DNA from: Pseudoduganella lurida
GTDB lineage: Bacteria > Pseudomonadota > Gammaproteobacteria > Burkholderiales > Burkholderiaceae_D
Direction: 5' to 3'
Assembly: GCF_007830455.1 (NCBI RefSeq)
Contig: NZ_VLLB01000014.1
Span: forward strand, 1-64,000
Length of the DNA stretch: 64,000 bases
Below are positions 9,435 to 18,567 of this stretch, piece after piece. A model generated the notes under the pieces. It was not told the DNA's origin. It made no database searches and saw only the letters and a program-made list of their open reading frames with translations. Both the position numbers and the translations under genes were made by a program. Positions within the stretch are counted from its first letter, which is position 1, and every line of letters begins with the position of its first letter.

Positions 9435-9740
9435 ATGGCAAAACTTGCACTGATTAACCGTGAACAGAAGCGTGCCGACCTGGTGGCGAAATTCGCCCCG
9501 AAACGCGCCGCTCTGAAGGCCATCATCGCCGACCAGTCTGCATCGGAAGAAGAACGCTACGAAGCCCGCCTGAAACTGCAGGCCCTGCCGCGTAACTCTG
9601 CACCGACCCGCCAGCGCAACCGTTGCGCAATGACCGGCCGTCCACGTGGCACCTTCCGTAAATTCGGTCTGGCCCGTATCAAGCTCCGTGAATTCGCCAT
9701 GCGTGGCGAGATCCCGGGTATGACCAAAGCCAGCTGGTAA
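9435..9740 (+). CDS. rpsN: 30S ribosomal protein S14
   Basis: 101 residues, the long zinc-independent form: there is no CxxC pair, and the C-terminal [20 protein letters not shown] is present. Only one S14 is seen in this window. It binds the 30S head next to S3 and S10. Confidence 0.98.
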   Translation: MAKLALINREQKRADLVAKFAPKRAALKAIIADQSASEEERYEARLKLQALPRNSAPTRQRNRCAMTGRPRGTFRKFGLARIKLREFAMRGEIPGMTKASW

Positions 9741-9754
9741 TAGGAGAACAAGCA

Positions 9755-10150
9755 ATGAGTATGAGCGATCCTATCGCCGATATGCTGACCCGCATTCGCA
9801 ACGCCCAGGGCGTCCAGAAGACCACGGTAGCAATGCCATCTTCGAAAGTCAAAATCGCGATCGCCAGCGTCCTGAAGGACGAAGGCTACATCGAAGATTT
9901 CGCTGTTGCTGAAAACGAAGGCAAGTCGGAACTGAAAATCGGCCTGAAGTATTATGTCGGCCGTCCTGTCATCGAGCGCCTCGAGCGCGTGTCCCGTCCG
10001 GGCCTGCGCGTGTACAAGGGCAAAGATGAAATCCCTACCGTGCTGAACGGTCTGGGCGTGGCCATCGTGTCGACTCCGCAAGGCGTCATGACCGACCGCA
10101 AAGCGCGCGCTACCGGCGTCGGTGGCGAAGTCATCTGCTTCGTGGCTTAA
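9755..10150 (+). CDS. rpsH: 30S ribosomal protein S8
   Basis: 131 residues beginning [18 protein letters not shown], with the C-terminal [13 protein letters not shown] and [10 protein letters not shown]. Binds the 16S central domain; in E. coli it represses the spc operon by binding near the L5 start, which I cannot confirm here. TAGGAGA ribosome site. Confidence 0.98.
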   Translation: MSMSDPIADMLTRIRNAQGVQKTTVAMPSSKVKIAIASVLKDEGYIEDFAVAENEGKSELKIGLKYYVGRPVIERLERVSRPGLRVYKGKDEIPTVLNGLGVAIVSTPQGVMTDRKARATGVGGEVICFVA

Positions 10151-10160
10151 GGAGTAACAC

Positions 10161-10694
10161 ATGTCTCGAGTAGCTAAAATGCCGATCGCTGTGCCAGCTG
10201 GCGCCGAAGTCGCCATCTCCGCACAAGCGATCACCGTCAAGGGCCCGCTGGGCACCCTGACCCAGAGCCTGAACGGCCTGGTCAAAGTGGAAAACAACAA
10301 CGGCACGCTGTCCTTCGACGTGGCCGACGAAAGCCGCGAAGCCAACGCGATGTCCGGTACGCTGCGCGCACTGGTCAACAACATGGTGACCGGCGTGACC
10401 AAGGGCTTCGAGAAGAAGCTGTCCCTGGTCGGCGTGGGTTACAAGGCGCAAGCCGCAGGCGAAAAACTGAACCTGTCGCTGGGCTTTTCCCACCCGGTCG
10501 TGCACACGATGCCGGCTGGTATTACCGTGACGACCCCGACACCGACCGAAGTCCTGATCAAGGGCATCGATCGTCAGAAGGTCGGCCAGGTTGCCGCCGA
10601 AGTTCGTGCTTACCGCTCCCCTGAGCCTTATAAAGGCAAGGGCGTCCGCTATGTGGACGAAGTGGTCAAGATCAAAGAAACCAAGAAGAAGTAA
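10161..10694 (+). CDS. rplF: 50S ribosomal protein L6
   Basis: 177 residues with two homologous L6 folds. The start [13 protein letters not shown] and the end [27 protein letters not shown] are diagnostic. Located near the factor-binding site. AAGGAGT precedes the ATG. Confidence 0.98.
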   Translation: MSRVAKMPIAVPAGAEVAISAQAITVKGPLGTLTQSLNGLVKVENNNGTLSFDVADESREANAMSGTLRALVNNMVTGVTKGFEKKLSLVGVGYKAQAAGEKLNLSLGFSHPVVHTMPAGITVTTPTPTEVLIKGIDRQKVGQVAAEVRAYRSPEPYKGKGVRYVDEVVKIKETKKK

Positions 10695-10707
10695 TTAGGG
10701 GCTGACG

Positions 10708-11070
10708 ATGGATAAAAAAGAATCTCGTCTGCGTCGTGGACGTCAAACCCGCATCAAGATCGCGCAGCTGAAAGTGAACCGCCTGTCGGTCCACCGCACC
10801 AACCAGCATATCTACGCGAACCTGATCAGCCCGGACGCTAAAGTTCTGGTGTCGGCATCTACGGTAGAAGCAGAAGTGCGCACGGAACTGGCTGGCCAGT
10901 CGGGCAAGGGCGGCAACGCCGCAGCAGCAGCCCTGGTCGGCAAGCGCGTCGCCGAAAAAGCAATCAAGGCAGGCATTACCGAAGTAGCGTTCGACCGTTC
11001 CGGTTTCCGCTACCACGGCCGTGTCAAGGCGCTGGCTGAAGCCGCGCGTGAAGCCGGTCTGAAGTTCTAA
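10708..11070 (+). CDS. rplR: 50S ribosomal protein L18
   Basis: 5S rRNA-binding protein of 120 residues, with an Arg-rich N-terminus ([12 protein letters not shown]) and C-terminal [26 protein letters not shown]. Completes the L5-L18-5S unit of the central protuberance. Confidence 0.98.
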   Translation: MDKKESRLRRGRQTRIKIAQLKVNRLSVHRTNQHIYANLISPDAKVLVSASTVEAEVRTELAGQSGKGGNAAAAALVGKRVAEKAIKAGITEVAFDRSGFRYHGRVKALAEAAREAGLKF

Positions 11071-11080
11071 GGATACGATC

Positions 11081-11599
11081 ATGGCAAAAATGCAAGCAAA
11101 AATGCAAAGCGATAAGCCGGATGACGGCATGCGCGAAAAAATGATCGCGATCAACCGCGTGACCAAAGTGGTCAAGGGTGGTCGTATCATGGGCTTCGCG
11201 GCGCTGACCGTGGTTGGTGACGGCGATGGCCGCATCGGCATGGGCAAGGGCAAGTCGAAGGAAGTACCGGTCGGTGTGCAGAAGGCAATGGAAGAAGCCC
11301 GTCGCAACCTGATCAAGGTGCCTCTGAAGAACGGTACCCTGCAGCACACGGTCACCGGCCGTCACGGCGCCTCGCGCGTCATGATGTCCCCGGCCAAGCC
11401 AGGTACCGGCGTCATCGCCGGCGGCGCAATGCGCGCGATCTTCGACGTGATGGGCGTGACGGACGTGGTGGCGAAATCCACCGGTTCGAACAACCCGTAC
11501 AACCTGGTGCGCGCCACCCTGGACGGCCTGTCGAAAATGAGCACTCCTGCCGATATCGCTGCGAAACGCGGCAAGTCGGTAGAAGACATTCTGGCTTAA
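11081..11599 (+). CDS. rpsE: 30S ribosomal protein S5
   Basis: 172 residues; the N-terminal dsRBD-like part has [20 protein letters not shown] and the C-terminal part has [26 protein letters not shown]. With S4 it shapes decoding fidelity and mRNA entry. The stop codon forms part of the ribosome site for rpmD. Confidence 0.98.
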   Translation: MAKMQAKMQSDKPDDGMREKMIAINRVTKVVKGGRIMGFAALTVVGDGDGRIGMGKGKSKEVPVGVQKAMEEARRNLIKVPLKNGTLQHTVTGRHGASRVMMSPAKPGTGVIAGGAMRAIFDVMGVTDVVAKSTGSNNPYNLVRATLDGLSKMSTPADIAAKRGKSVEDILA

Positions 11600-11609
11600 G
11601 GGGATGACC

Positions 11610-11786
11610 ATGAGCACTATCAAAGTCAAACTGGTGAAGGGCCTGATCGGCACTCGCGAAGACCACCGCGCCACGGTGCGTGGTCTGGGCCTGCGTCGTG
11701 TCAACTCGGTCTCCGAGCTGCAGGACACGCCATCGGTACGCGGCATGATCAACAAAGTCGCTTACCTCGTTAAGGTTGTGTCGTAA
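11610..11786 (+). CDS. rpmD: 50S ribosomal protein L30
   Basis: 58 residues ([18 protein letters not shown]...) of the standard L30 fold. Two in-frame ATGs exist, at 11604 and 11610. AAGGGG at 11598-11603 touches the first but is six bases from the second, so 11610 is chosen. Confidence 0.95.
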   Translation: MSTIKVKLVKGLIGTREDHRATVRGLGLRRVNSVSELQDTPSVRGMINKVAYLVKVVS

Positions 11787-11813
11787 GCCTCGGCTTGCGA
11801 CCTGGAGAAAACA

Positions 11814-12245
11814 ATGGAATTGAATACCATTCAACCAGCCGAAGGCGCGAAACACGCCAAGCGTCGCGTTGGTCGCGGTATCGGCTCCGGCCTCGGTAAA
11901 ACCGCCGGCCGTGGTCACAAGGGTCAGAAATCGCGTTCGGGCGGCTTCCACAAGGTCGGCTTCGAAGGCGGTCAGATGCCTCTGCAGCGCCGTCTGCCAA
12001 AGCGCGGCTTCAAGTCCCTGAACGCCACGTTCAAGGCTGAAGTGCGTCTGTCGGACCTGAACAGCCTGGCAGTCGGCGAAGTCGACCTGCTGGTGCTGAA
12101 ACAGGCCGGCGTGCTGTCCGTGCTGGCCCGCGACGTGCGCGTGATCGCTTCCGGTGAAATCACCAAAGCAGTGTCCATCAAGGGCCTGAAGGTGACTGCC
12201 GGCGCGAAAGCGGCGATCGAAGCGGCTGGCGGCTCGGTAGCCTGA
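11814..12245 (+). CDS. rplO: 50S ribosomal protein L15
   Basis: 143 residues; the Gly/Arg/Lys-rich N-terminus ([20 protein letters not shown]) and [18 protein letters not shown] are diagnostic. Late 50S assembly protein. CTGGAG ribosome site. Directly precedes secY, as in the standard spc operon. Confidence 0.98.
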   Translation: MELNTIQPAEGAKHAKRRVGRGIGSGLGKTAGRGHKGQKSRSGGFHKVGFEGGQMPLQRRLPKRGFKSLNATFKAEVRLSDLNSLAVGEVDLLVLKQAGVLSVLARDVRVIASGEITKAVSIKGLKVTAGAKAAIEAAGGSVA

Positions 12246-12272
12246 GACGCTTAAGCTTGAACGGAGCGAAAA

Positions 12273-13607
12273 TTGGCGACTAATCCGCAGCTTGCTAAAA
12301 GTGCCGCAGCCGGGTTCCCCTGGAACCGTCTGTGGTTTTTGCTGGGCGCTCTGGTAGTCTACCGCATCGGGGCACACGTCCCGGTGCCGGGGATCGACCC
12401 GGTACAGCTGGCCGCACTGTTCAAGTCGCAAGAGGGTGGCCTGCTGGGCATGTTCAACATGTTTTCCGGCGGCGCCCTGTCGCGCTTCACGGTGTTTGCG
12501 CTGGGCATCATGCCCTACATCTCGGCCTCGATCATCATGCAGCTGCTGTCGATCGTGTCACCGCAGATGGAAGCGCTGAAGAAGGAAGGGGAGGCGGGTC
12601 GTCGCAAGATCACCCAGTACACCCGTTACGCTACTGTCGGCCTGGCGCTGTTCCAGGCATTCGGCATCTCCGTCGCGCTGGAAGCCCAGCCCGGCCTGGT
12701 GATCGATCCTGGCATGGCCTTCCGCTTCACCACCGTGGTAACGCTGCTGACCGGCACCATGTTCCTGATGTGGCTGGGGGAGCAGATTACCGAGCGCGGT
12801 CTCGGTAACGGCATCTCCATCATCATCTTTGCCGGTATCGCCGCGGGTCTGCCGAGCGCACTGGGTGGCTTGTTCACCCAGGTGTCGACCGGTTCGATCA
12901 GTGCGATCTCCGCCATCATCATCGTGCTGCTCATCGCTGCGGTGACCTATGTGGTGGTGTTTGTGGAACGTGGCCAGCGCAAGATCCTGGTGAACTATGC
13001 CAAACGTCAGGTCGGCAACAAGATCTACGGCGGGCAAACCAGCCACCTGCCCCTGAAGCTGAACATGGCAGGCGTGATTCCGCCGATCTTCGCATCGTCG
13101 ATTATCTTGTTCCCGGCCACTATTGTGGACTGGTTCGCACGTGGTGCGGACAACGCTAACCCCGTTGTGCGCTTCCTGAAAGATCTGGCTGCATCGCTGA
13201 GCCCAGGCGAGCCCATCCATGCATTGCTGTATGCCGTCGCAATCGTGTTTTTCTGCTTCTTCTACACCGCACTGGTGTTCAACAGCAAGGAAACAGCGGA
13301 CAACTTGAAGAAGAGCGGGGCCTTTGTGCCAGGGATTCGTCCCGGTGAGCAGACTGCCCGTTACATCGACAAGATTTTGACCCGGTTGACCCTGGCGGGC
13401 GCCGTCTATATCACCCTGGTGTGCTTGTTGCCTGAATTTATGCAAGCGCAGTGGAAAGTGTCCTTTGTCTTTGGTGGCACCTCCCTGCTGATCATCGTGG
13501 TCGTGACCATGGACTTCATGGCCCAGGTCCAGAACTATGTGATGTCGCAGCAATATGACTCTCTGCTGCGCAAGGCTAATTTCAAAGGCGGCGTCCCAAC
13601 CCGCTGA
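12273..13607 (+). CDS. secY: Protein translocase subunit SecY
   Basis: Central pore of the SecYEG channel in the inner membrane. 444 residues with ten predicted membrane segments, the plug/TM2 region after [23 protein letters not shown] in TM2-3, and the cytoplasmic loop [19 protein letters not shown] used for SecA/ribosome binding. The start is TTG at 12273 preceded by GGAGCG; no ATG fits the family N-terminus. It ends 14 bases before infA. Confidence 0.97.
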   Translation: MATNPQLAKSAAAGFPWNRLWFLLGALVVYRIGAHVPVPGIDPVQLAALFKSQEGGLLGMFNMFSGGALSRFTVFALGIMPYISASIIMQLLSIVSPQMEALKKEGEAGRRKITQYTRYATVGLALFQAFGISVALEAQPGLVIDPGMAFRFTTVVTLLTGTMFLMWLGEQITERGLGNGISIIIFAGIAAGLPSALGGLFTQVSTGSISAISAIIIVLLIAAVTYVVVFVERGQRKILVNYAKRQVGNKIYGGQTSHLPLKLNMAGVIPPIFASSIILFPATIVDWFARGADNANPVVRFLKDLAASLSPGEPIHALLYAVAIVFFCFFYTALVFNSKETADNLKKSGAFVPGIRPGEQTARYIDKILTRLTLAGAVYITLVCLLPEFMQAQWKVSFVFGGTSLLIIVVVTMDFMAQVQNYVMSQQYDSLLRKANFKGGVPTR

Positions 13608-13621
13608 GCGATAAGGTCACC

Positions 13622-13840
13622 ATGGCAAAAGATGACGTTATACAAATGCAGGGTGAGATTCTGGAGAATCTCCCGAATGCAACATTTCGAGTCAAGCTGG
13701 AAAATGGCCACGTGGTTCTTGGCCACATTTCGGGTAAAATGCGGATGAACTATATCCGCATTCTCCCTGGCGACAAGGTGACGGTAGAGTTGACGCCGTA
13801 TGACCTGTCCCGGGCCCGCATCGTGTTCCGGACCAAGTAA
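13622..13840 (+). CDS. infA: Translation initiation factor IF-1
   Basis: 72 residues, single OB-fold (S1-like) protein that binds the 30S A site. Starts [20 protein letters not shown] and ends [13 protein letters not shown], as in the family. Cotranscribed between secY and rpmJ, the usual betaproteobacterial arrangement. Confidence 0.98.
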   Translation: MAKDDVIQMQGEILENLPNATFRVKLENGHVVLGHISGKMRMNYIRILPGDKVTVELTPYDLSRARIVFRTK

Positions 13841-13872
13841 TTTTAGAAATCGCATCCGAAAGAGAGTGCAAA

Positions 13873-13986
13873 ATGAAAGTTAACGCTTCAGTCAAGCGCA
13901 TCTGCCGCAACTGCAAGATCATCAAGCGCAAAGGCGTCGTTCGTGTCATCTGCATCGAACCGCGTCACAAACAGCGTCAAGGTTAA
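13873..13986 (+). CDS. rpmJ: 50S ribosomal protein L36
   Basis: 37 residues starting [17 protein letters not shown]. The zinc ligands C11, C14, C27 and H32 are all present, so this is the zinc-containing (C+) form. Short but unmistakable. AGAGTG precedes the ATG; rpsM follows after 14 bases. Confidence 0.96.
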   Translation: MKVNASVKRICRNCKIIKRKGVVRVICIEPRHKQRQG

Positions 13987-14000
13987 TCGAGGAATAACGA

Positions 14001-14366
14001 ATGGCACGTATTGCAGGGGTTAACATCCCAAATCATCAGCACACCGTGATCGGCCTGACGGCAATCTACGGCGTGGGCCGCCCACGTGCGCAGTTCATCT
14101 GCGCCCAGACGGGTGTTCCTACCAACAAGAAGATCAAGGACCTGGACGACAGCGAGCTGGAAAAGCTGCGTGACGAGATCGGCAAGTTCGTAGTGGAAGG
14201 CGACCTGCGCCGCGAACTGTCGATGAACATCAAGCGTCTGATGGACCTGGGCTGCTACCGCGGCATGCGTCACCGCAAGGGCCTGCCGGTCCGCGGCCAG
14301 CGCACCCGCACCAATGCGCGTACCCGCAAAGGTCCACGCAAAGCCGCTCAATCGCTGAAGAAATAA
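14001..14366 (+). CDS. rpsM: 30S ribosomal protein S13
   Basis: 121 residues beginning [23 protein letters not shown], with a basic tail ([19 protein letters not shown]). Contacts the 50S subunit and P-site tRNA. First ribosomal gene of the alpha segment. Confidence 0.98.
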   Translation: MARIAGVNIPNHQHTVIGLTAIYGVGRPRAQFICAQTGVPTNKKIKDLDDSELEKLRDEIGKFVVEGDLRRELSMNIKRLMDLGCYRGMRHRKGLPVRGQRTRTNARTRKGPRKAAQSLKK

Positions 14367-14380
14367 TCTAGGAAACTACT

Positions 14381-14785
14381 ATGGCTAAGCAACAAAGCAG
14401 CGCTGCAGCAGCACGCGTTCGCAAGAAAGTCAAAAAGAACGTCGCTGAAGGCATCGCACACGTGCACGCCTCCTTCAACAACACGATCATCACGATCACC
14501 GACCGCCAGGGCAACGCCCTGTCGTGGGCGACTTCGGGCGGCGCCGGCTTCAAGGGCTCCCGTAAATCGACCCCGTTCGCAGCGCAGGTTGCGGCCGAAG
14601 CGGCTGGTAAAGTTGCGCAGGAATGCGGCGTGAAGAACCTGGAAGTGCGTATCAAGGGCCCGGGTCCTGGTCGCGAGTCCGCAGTTCGCGCGCTGAACAA
14701 CCTGGGCATCAAGATCACCGAGATCCAGGACGTGACGCCAGTGCCGCACAACGGCTGCCGTCCACCGAAGCGTCGTCGTATCTAA
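14381..14785 (+). CDS. rpsK: 30S ribosomal protein S11
   Basis: 134 residues with [20 protein letters not shown] and the C-terminal [18 protein letters not shown]. Part of the 30S platform. In E. coli rpsD follows closely; here 257 bases with a hairpin intervene. Confidence 0.98.
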   Translation: MAKQQSSAAAARVRKKVKKNVAEGIAHVHASFNNTIITITDRQGNALSWATSGGAGFKGSRKSTPFAAQVAAEAAGKVAQECGVKNLEVRIKGPGPGRESAVRALNNLGIKITEIQDVTPVPHNGCRPPKRRRI

Positions 14786-14809
14786 TACGGCACGCGCCAG
14801 ATGCGACCA

Positions 14810-14833
14810 TGGCCGGTCTTTGCTGACCGGCCA
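14810..14833 (+). terminator. Hairpin in the rpsK-rpsD gap
   Basis: GGCCGGTC (14811-14818) pairs perfectly with GACCGGCC (14825-14832), extendable by one T-A pair, with a six-base loop. No T-run follows, so it may be a processing or attenuation hairpin, not a full terminator. The rest of the 257-base gap (to 15042) has a TACACT -10-like box near 14880 but no good -35. Confidence 0.45.
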
Positions 14834-15042
14834 CCGTTCTTCTGCATGAAAAATCGCTGGAACAGTTAATCGGAAACGGTTACACTGTCCGGCTATTTTT
14901 GCCTGTTCGCTTTCGGCGAGCCGGCATGTTGAGCCACCGTCTGACGGCTTACGCATTGGCGTATTCACATCAGACTAGCGCCTGAGCACGTCGATGCACT
15001 CGATGTGATTCCGGGGCGTCATTACTATTCAAGGAAAATACC

Positions 15043-15666
15043 GTGGCACGTTATATCGGACCAAAAGCAAAACTCTCCCGCCGTGAAGGCACTGACCTGT
15101 TCCTGAAGAGCGCGCGTCGCTCGCTCGATTCCAAGTGCAAACTGGACGTCAAGCCAGGCCAGCACGGCGTCAAGTCGGGTGCCCGCACCTCCGACTACGG
15201 CAACCAGCTGCGCGAAAAGCAGAAGGTCAAGCGCATGTACGGCATCCTGGAACGCCAGTTCCGCCGCTACTTCGCCGAAGCCGACCGCCGCAAGGGCAAC
15301 ACCGGCGAAACGCTGCTGACCCTGCTGGAAACCCGCCTGGACAACGTTGCCTACCGCATGGGCTTCGGCTCCACGCGCGCTGAAGCACGCCAGCTGGTCT
15401 CCCACAAGGCGTTCACCGTGAACGGCAATGTCGTGAACATCGCTTCGTACGCAGTCAAGACCGGCGACGTGATCGCCGTGCGCGAAAAGGCCAAAAAGCA
15501 GACCCGTATCGTCGAAGCGCTGTCGCTCGCGGAACAAGTCGGCATGCCGGCCTGGGTGTCGGTCGATTCCAAGAAAATGGAAGGCACCTTCAAGTCGTTC
15601 CCGGAACGTAGCGAAATCGCTGCCGACGTCAACGAATCGCTGATCGTCGAACTGTACTCGCGTTAA
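15043..15666 (+). CDS. rpsD: 30S ribosomal protein S4
   Basis: Primary 16S-binding assembly protein. 207 residues starting [20 protein letters not shown], with the S4 RNA-binding domain ([13 protein letters not shown]). The start is GTG at 15043, preceded by AAGGAAA; it matches the family N-terminus exactly. In E. coli S4 represses the alpha operon; here a hairpin follows it before rpoA. Confidence 0.98.
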   Translation: MARYIGPKAKLSRREGTDLFLKSARRSLDSKCKLDVKPGQHGVKSGARTSDYGNQLREKQKVKRMYGILERQFRRYFAEADRRKGNTGETLLTLLETRLDNVAYRMGFGSTRAEARQLVSHKAFTVNGNVVNIASYAVKTGDVIAVREKAKKQTRIVEALSLAEQVGMPAWVSVDSKKMEGTFKSFPERSEIAADVNESLIVELYSR

Positions 15667-15690
15667 TCGTCGTCAGTAGTCAAGTCGCAC

Positions 15691-15718
15691 CGCCCGCTCT
15701 GTCAGAGCGGGCGTTTTC
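15691..15718 (+). terminator. Hairpin (attenuator/terminator) between rpsD and rpoA
   Basis: CGCCCGCTCT (15691-15700) pairs perfectly with AGAGCGGGCG (15704-15713), loop GTC, followed by TTTTC. It resembles an intrinsic terminator, yet rpoA and rplQ must be expressed, so it may be partial, tuning RNA polymerase alpha relative to ribosomal proteins. Confidence 0.65.
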
Positions 15719-15776
15719 ACTAATGCCATCAGCCTTATCGGTGTAACGAGCCGAGGGTAATGAAAAGGACATTGCA

Positions 15777-16754
15777 ATGCAAAACAGTTTGTTGAAGCCA
15801 CGTATCATCGATGTCGAAGCGCTGGGTGCCGGTCACGCCAAGGTCGTGATGGAACCGTTCGAGCGCGGCTACGGCCACACGCTGGGCAACGCCCTGCGTC
15901 GCGTGCTGCTGTCGTCGATGATCGGCTACGCGCCGACCGAAGTCACCATCGCTGGCGTCGTGCATGAATACTCGTCGCTGGACGGCGTGCAGGAAGACGT
16001 CGTTGACCTGCTGCTGAACCTGAAGGGTGTGGTCTTCAAGGTCCACAACCGCGACTCCGTCACGCTGACCCTGAAGAAGGAAGGCGAAGGCGCCGTGCTG
16101 GCATCGGATATCGACCTGCCGCACGATGTCGAGCTGATCAACCCGGATCACGTGATCGCTCACCTGACCGCCGGTGGCAAGCTGGACATGCAGATCAAGG
16201 TCGAAAAAGGCCGTGGCTACGTGCCGGGCAACGTCCGCCGCCTGTCGGAAGACACCAACAAGACGATCGGCCGCATCATCCTGGACGCTTCGTTCTCGCC
16301 AGTGCGCCGCGTGTCGTACTCCGTGGAATCGGCCCGCGTCGAACAGCGTACCGACCTGGACAAGCTGATCATCAACATCGAAACGAACGGCGTGATCACG
16401 CCGGAAGAAGCGATCCGTCAATCGGCCCGCGTGCTGGTCGACCAGCTGAACGTGTTCGCCGCGCTGGAAGGCACGGAAGCGACTGCCGAAGCACCGTCGC
16501 GTGCGCCGCTGGTCGACCCGATCCTGCTGCGTCCGGTCGACGACCTGGAGCTGACGGTGCGTTCGGCAAACTGCCTGAAAGCCGAAAACATCTACTACAT
16601 CGGCGACCTGATCCAGCGTTCGGAAAACGAGCTGCTGAAGACGCCGAACCTGGGCCGCAAGTCCCTGAACGAGATCAAGGAAGTGCTGGCATCGCGCGGC
16701 CTGACCCTCGGCATGAAGCTGGAAAACTGGCCGCCTGCCGGCCTCGAGAAGTAA
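15777..16754 (+). CDS. rpoA: DNA-directed RNA polymerase subunit alpha
   Basis: 325 residues. The N-terminal dimerisation domain has [20 protein letters not shown] and contacts beta and beta'; an acidic/Ala linker around residues 235-248 leads to the C-terminal domain (about 250-325, [21 protein letters not shown]) that binds UP elements and activators. Lies between rpsD and rplQ as usual. Confidence 0.98.
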   Translation: MQNSLLKPRIIDVEALGAGHAKVVMEPFERGYGHTLGNALRRVLLSSMIGYAPTEVTIAGVVHEYSSLDGVQEDVVDLLLNLKGVVFKVHNRDSVTLTLKKEGEGAVLASDIDLPHDVELINPDHVIAHLTAGGKLDMQIKVEKGRGYVPGNVRRLSEDTNKTIGRIILDASFSPVRRVSYSVESARVEQRTDLDKLIINIETNGVITPEEAIRQSARVLVDQLNVFAALEGTEATAEAPSRAPLVDPILLRPVDDLELTVRSANCLKAENIYYIGDLIQRSENELLKTPNLGRKSLNEIKEVLASRGLTLGMKLENWPPAGLEK

Positions 16755-16886
16755 TCCTGTCGTACCCGTCCGGCGCATGTCGTGCCGGACGATTTAACTT
16801 TAGTAACCGACCCGCGCCCGGTCCTGTTGATACAGACGCCTGGCGATCGAAGAGTTCGGATTTAAACACCTTTGAAAGGAAGTACC

Positions 16887-17285
16887 ATGCGTCACCGTCA
16901 CGGCCTTCGTAAACTGAACCGTACCTCGTCCCACCGTCTGGCAATGCTGCGCAACATGACTGTTTCGCTGCTGCGTCACGAAGCGATCAAGACCACCGTC
17001 CCGAAGGCAAAGGAACTGCGCCGCGTCGTGGAACCGATCCTGACCCTGGGCAAGACCGACACCCTGGCCAACAAGCGCCTGGCATTCGCCCGCCTGCGTG
17101 ACCGCGAAATGGTTCTGAAGCTGTTCGCGGAACTGGGCCCGCGTTACGCCAACCGCAACGGCGGCTACCTGCGCATCCTGAAGATGGGCTTCCGCGTTGG
17201 CGACAACGCGCCGATGGCCTACATCGAGCTGCTGGACCGTCCGGACCCATCGGATGTCGACGCTGCACCGACCGCCGAAGAGTAA
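16887..17285 (+). CDS. rplQ: 50S ribosomal protein L17
   Basis: 132 residues starting [20 protein letters not shown], which identifies L17. An in-frame TTG at 16872 is rejected because AAAGGA at 16875-16880 is correctly spaced for the ATG at 16887. Last gene of the ribosomal cluster, followed by a strong terminator. Confidence 0.97.
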   Translation: MRHRHGLRKLNRTSSHRLAMLRNMTVSLLRHEAIKTTVPKAKELRRVVEPILTLGKTDTLANKRLAFARLRDREMVLKLFAELGPRYANRNGGYLRILKMGFRVGDNAPMAYIELLDRPDPSDVDAAPTAEE

Positions 17286-17300
17286 TCTTCGCGCTGGATG

Positions 17301-17330
17301 AAAAAGCCGGGCTTGCCCGGCTTTTTCTTT
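17301..17330 (+). terminator. Rho-independent terminator after rplQ
   Basis: AAAAAGCCGGGC (17301-17312) and GCCCGGCTTTTT (17315-17326) form a stable hairpin followed by more T. It closes the ribosomal/alpha operon. The A-rich 5' arm makes it potentially bidirectional. Confidence 0.92.
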
Positions 17331-17379
17331 GCCCCCGTTCCGCTGTACCATGGCGTCCTCCCCACCATCGGACCGCCGC

Positions 17380-17844
17380 ATGTCCTTCCTGTCCCGCACC
17401 CTCGTCCTTCCCCTCGTCCTGTGCTCGCTGGCGTCCTCCGCCGGCGCGGTCGACGACTTCCTCGACCCGCAGGCCGCCTTCCGCTTCTCTGCCCGCATGG
17501 CCGATGCGAACACGCTGGAAGCCACCTGGACGATCGCCGAGGGCTACTACATGTACCGGGAACGCTTCGCCTTCAAGGCGGACAGCGCGCAGCTGGGTGC
17601 CCCGCACATCCCGCCGGGCAAGATGAAGTTCGACGAGACGTTCAACAAGGAAGTGGAGATGTACCGCCACAAGGTGACGATCCGCGTGCCGGTGAAAGCG
17701 GGCGGCCAGTACACGCTGGCGGCCACGGGCCAGGGCTGCGCCGACAAGGGCCTGTGCTACGCGCCGCAGACGGTGACGGTGCAGCTGTCGGCAACGGGCG
17801 AGAGTGCACCGCGCAACAAGTTCGGACTGCCTGCCGCGCGCTGA
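17380..17844 (+). CDS. Stand-alone DsbD N-terminal (alpha) domain protein
   Basis: Predicted periplasmic protein of 154 residues: signal peptide (about 1-23, ASSAGA cleavage) then one immunoglobulin-like nDsbD domain. The two redox cysteines are present as GC120ADKGLC126YAP, with the same spacing as Cys103/Cys109 of E. coli DsbD. In DsbD this domain hands electrons to DsbC, DsbG and CcmG. The transmembrane beta and thioredoxin-like gamma domains are absent: the frame ends soon after the alpha domain in an untroubled stop. In relatives rplQ is followed by cutA and full dsbD, so this looks like a reduced or specialised remnant. The ATG at 17380 is chosen because it begins the signal peptide; upstream ATGs would add a polar leader. 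No strong ribosome site. Confidence 0.8.
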   Translation: MSFLSRTLVLPLVLCSLASSAGAVDDFLDPQAAFRFSARMADANTLEATWTIAEGYYMYRERFAFKADSAQLGAPHIPPGKMKFDETFNKEVEMYRHKVTIRVPVKAGGQYTLAATGQGCADKGLCYAPQTVTVQLSATGESAPRNKFGLPAAR

Positions 17845-17858
17845 GCGACCACGCACGC

Positions 17859-17886
17859 AAAAAAAGGACGGCAAGCCGTCCTTTTC
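17859..17886. terminator. Bidirectional terminator between convergent genes
   Basis: AAAAGGACGGC (17862-17872) pairs with GCCGTCCTTTT (17875-17885), loop AA, with A7 on one side and T4 on the other. It should stop both the plus-strand DsbD-alpha gene and the minus-strand Spy-like gene; the minus-strand T-run is longer. Confidence 0.88.
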
Positions 17887-17907
17887 TAACATCACGCTGC
17901 CTGGAGA

Positions 17908-18363
17908 TCAGCCGCGGTGACGGAAACCATGCGGACGGTCGCCGCCGCCGGCCAGGTCGAAGATCTTCTGCTGGTCGGGCGTCAGTGCCGAGTAGAAGGT
18001 ATTCAGCGCGGCCAGGTGCTTTTCCTGGCGCTCGATGCGCGCCTTCGAGAACGCGATGGATTTCTCCAGCCGCTGCGGCGCCGTCAGTTCCTTGTATGCG
18101 ACGTGCTCGGCGCGGCCGACGCGCGGCTCACGCTTCGTCGCTGCCAGATAGGTCTGCCATGCGCTTTCCTGCTGCGCGGTCAGCTTCAGCGCGTCATGCA
18201 GCTTCTGCTGGCGTGCCTGCATGCGCTGGGCGCCGTCGAACTTGGTGGCGGCGTAGGCATGGGTGCGCGGCTTCGGGGTTTCCTGGGCCTGTGCGGACAG
18301 CGCTGCCGCACCCATGCCGATGACGGTCATGCCGATGACGAAAGATTTACGCAGAACGTTCAT
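17908..18363 (-). CDS. Spy/CpxP-like periplasmic LTxxQ protein
   Basis: 151 residues with a signal peptide (about 1-26, LSAQAQ) and a helical, basic, Gln/Lys-rich mature part. Two LTxxQ-type motifs are visible: LTAQQESAW in the middle and LTPDQQKIF near the C-terminus, the hallmark of the Spy/CpxP family of envelope stress chaperones and sensors. It is divergent from a response regulator/sensor kinase pair, as cpxP is from cpxRA, which suggests feedback or regulation by that pair. GGAGT precedes the ATG. The glycine/histidine-rich C-terminus (GGGDRPHGFRHRG) may bind metal; that is inference. Confidence 0.8.
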   Translation of the reverse strand: MNVLRKSFVIGMTVIGMGAAALSAQAQETPKPRTHAYAATKFDGAQRMQARQQKLHDALKLTAQQESAWQTYLAATKREPRVGRAEHVAYKELTAPQRLEKSIAFSKARIERQEKHLAALNTFYSALTPDQQKIFDLAGGGDRPHGFRHRG

Positions 18364-18457
18364 TTCAGTACTCCTTCAGTGTTGGGGGATGTGCAAAGGC
18401 ACCGCACGACCACATCCTCTCAACCCGATGTTTCCGCGACGTGTCGGCAGCGGCCCG

Positions 18458-18526
18458 TTTTGTATCGGCATGTTGGATTGCGTCGCACGTGGTAAGTGCT
18501 TACGCGATATACAAGACGATACAAAC
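18458..18526. promoter_or_regulatory. Candidate operator in the spy-like/response-regulator intergenic region
   Basis: TTTGTATCG (18459-18467) and CGATACAAA (18517-18525) form an inverted repeat, and a third related half-site ATATACAAG lies between them (about 18507-18515). A short GTAAG/CTTAC dyad sits at 18492-18503. The cluster lies in the 204-base divergent gap, where an OmpR-type regulator would be expected to bind. Inferred from sequence symmetry only. Confidence 0.35.
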
Positions 18527-18567
18527 AGCCGTTGGTCTTCGCGTGGCGAAGTGGGGATAATCGGGGG

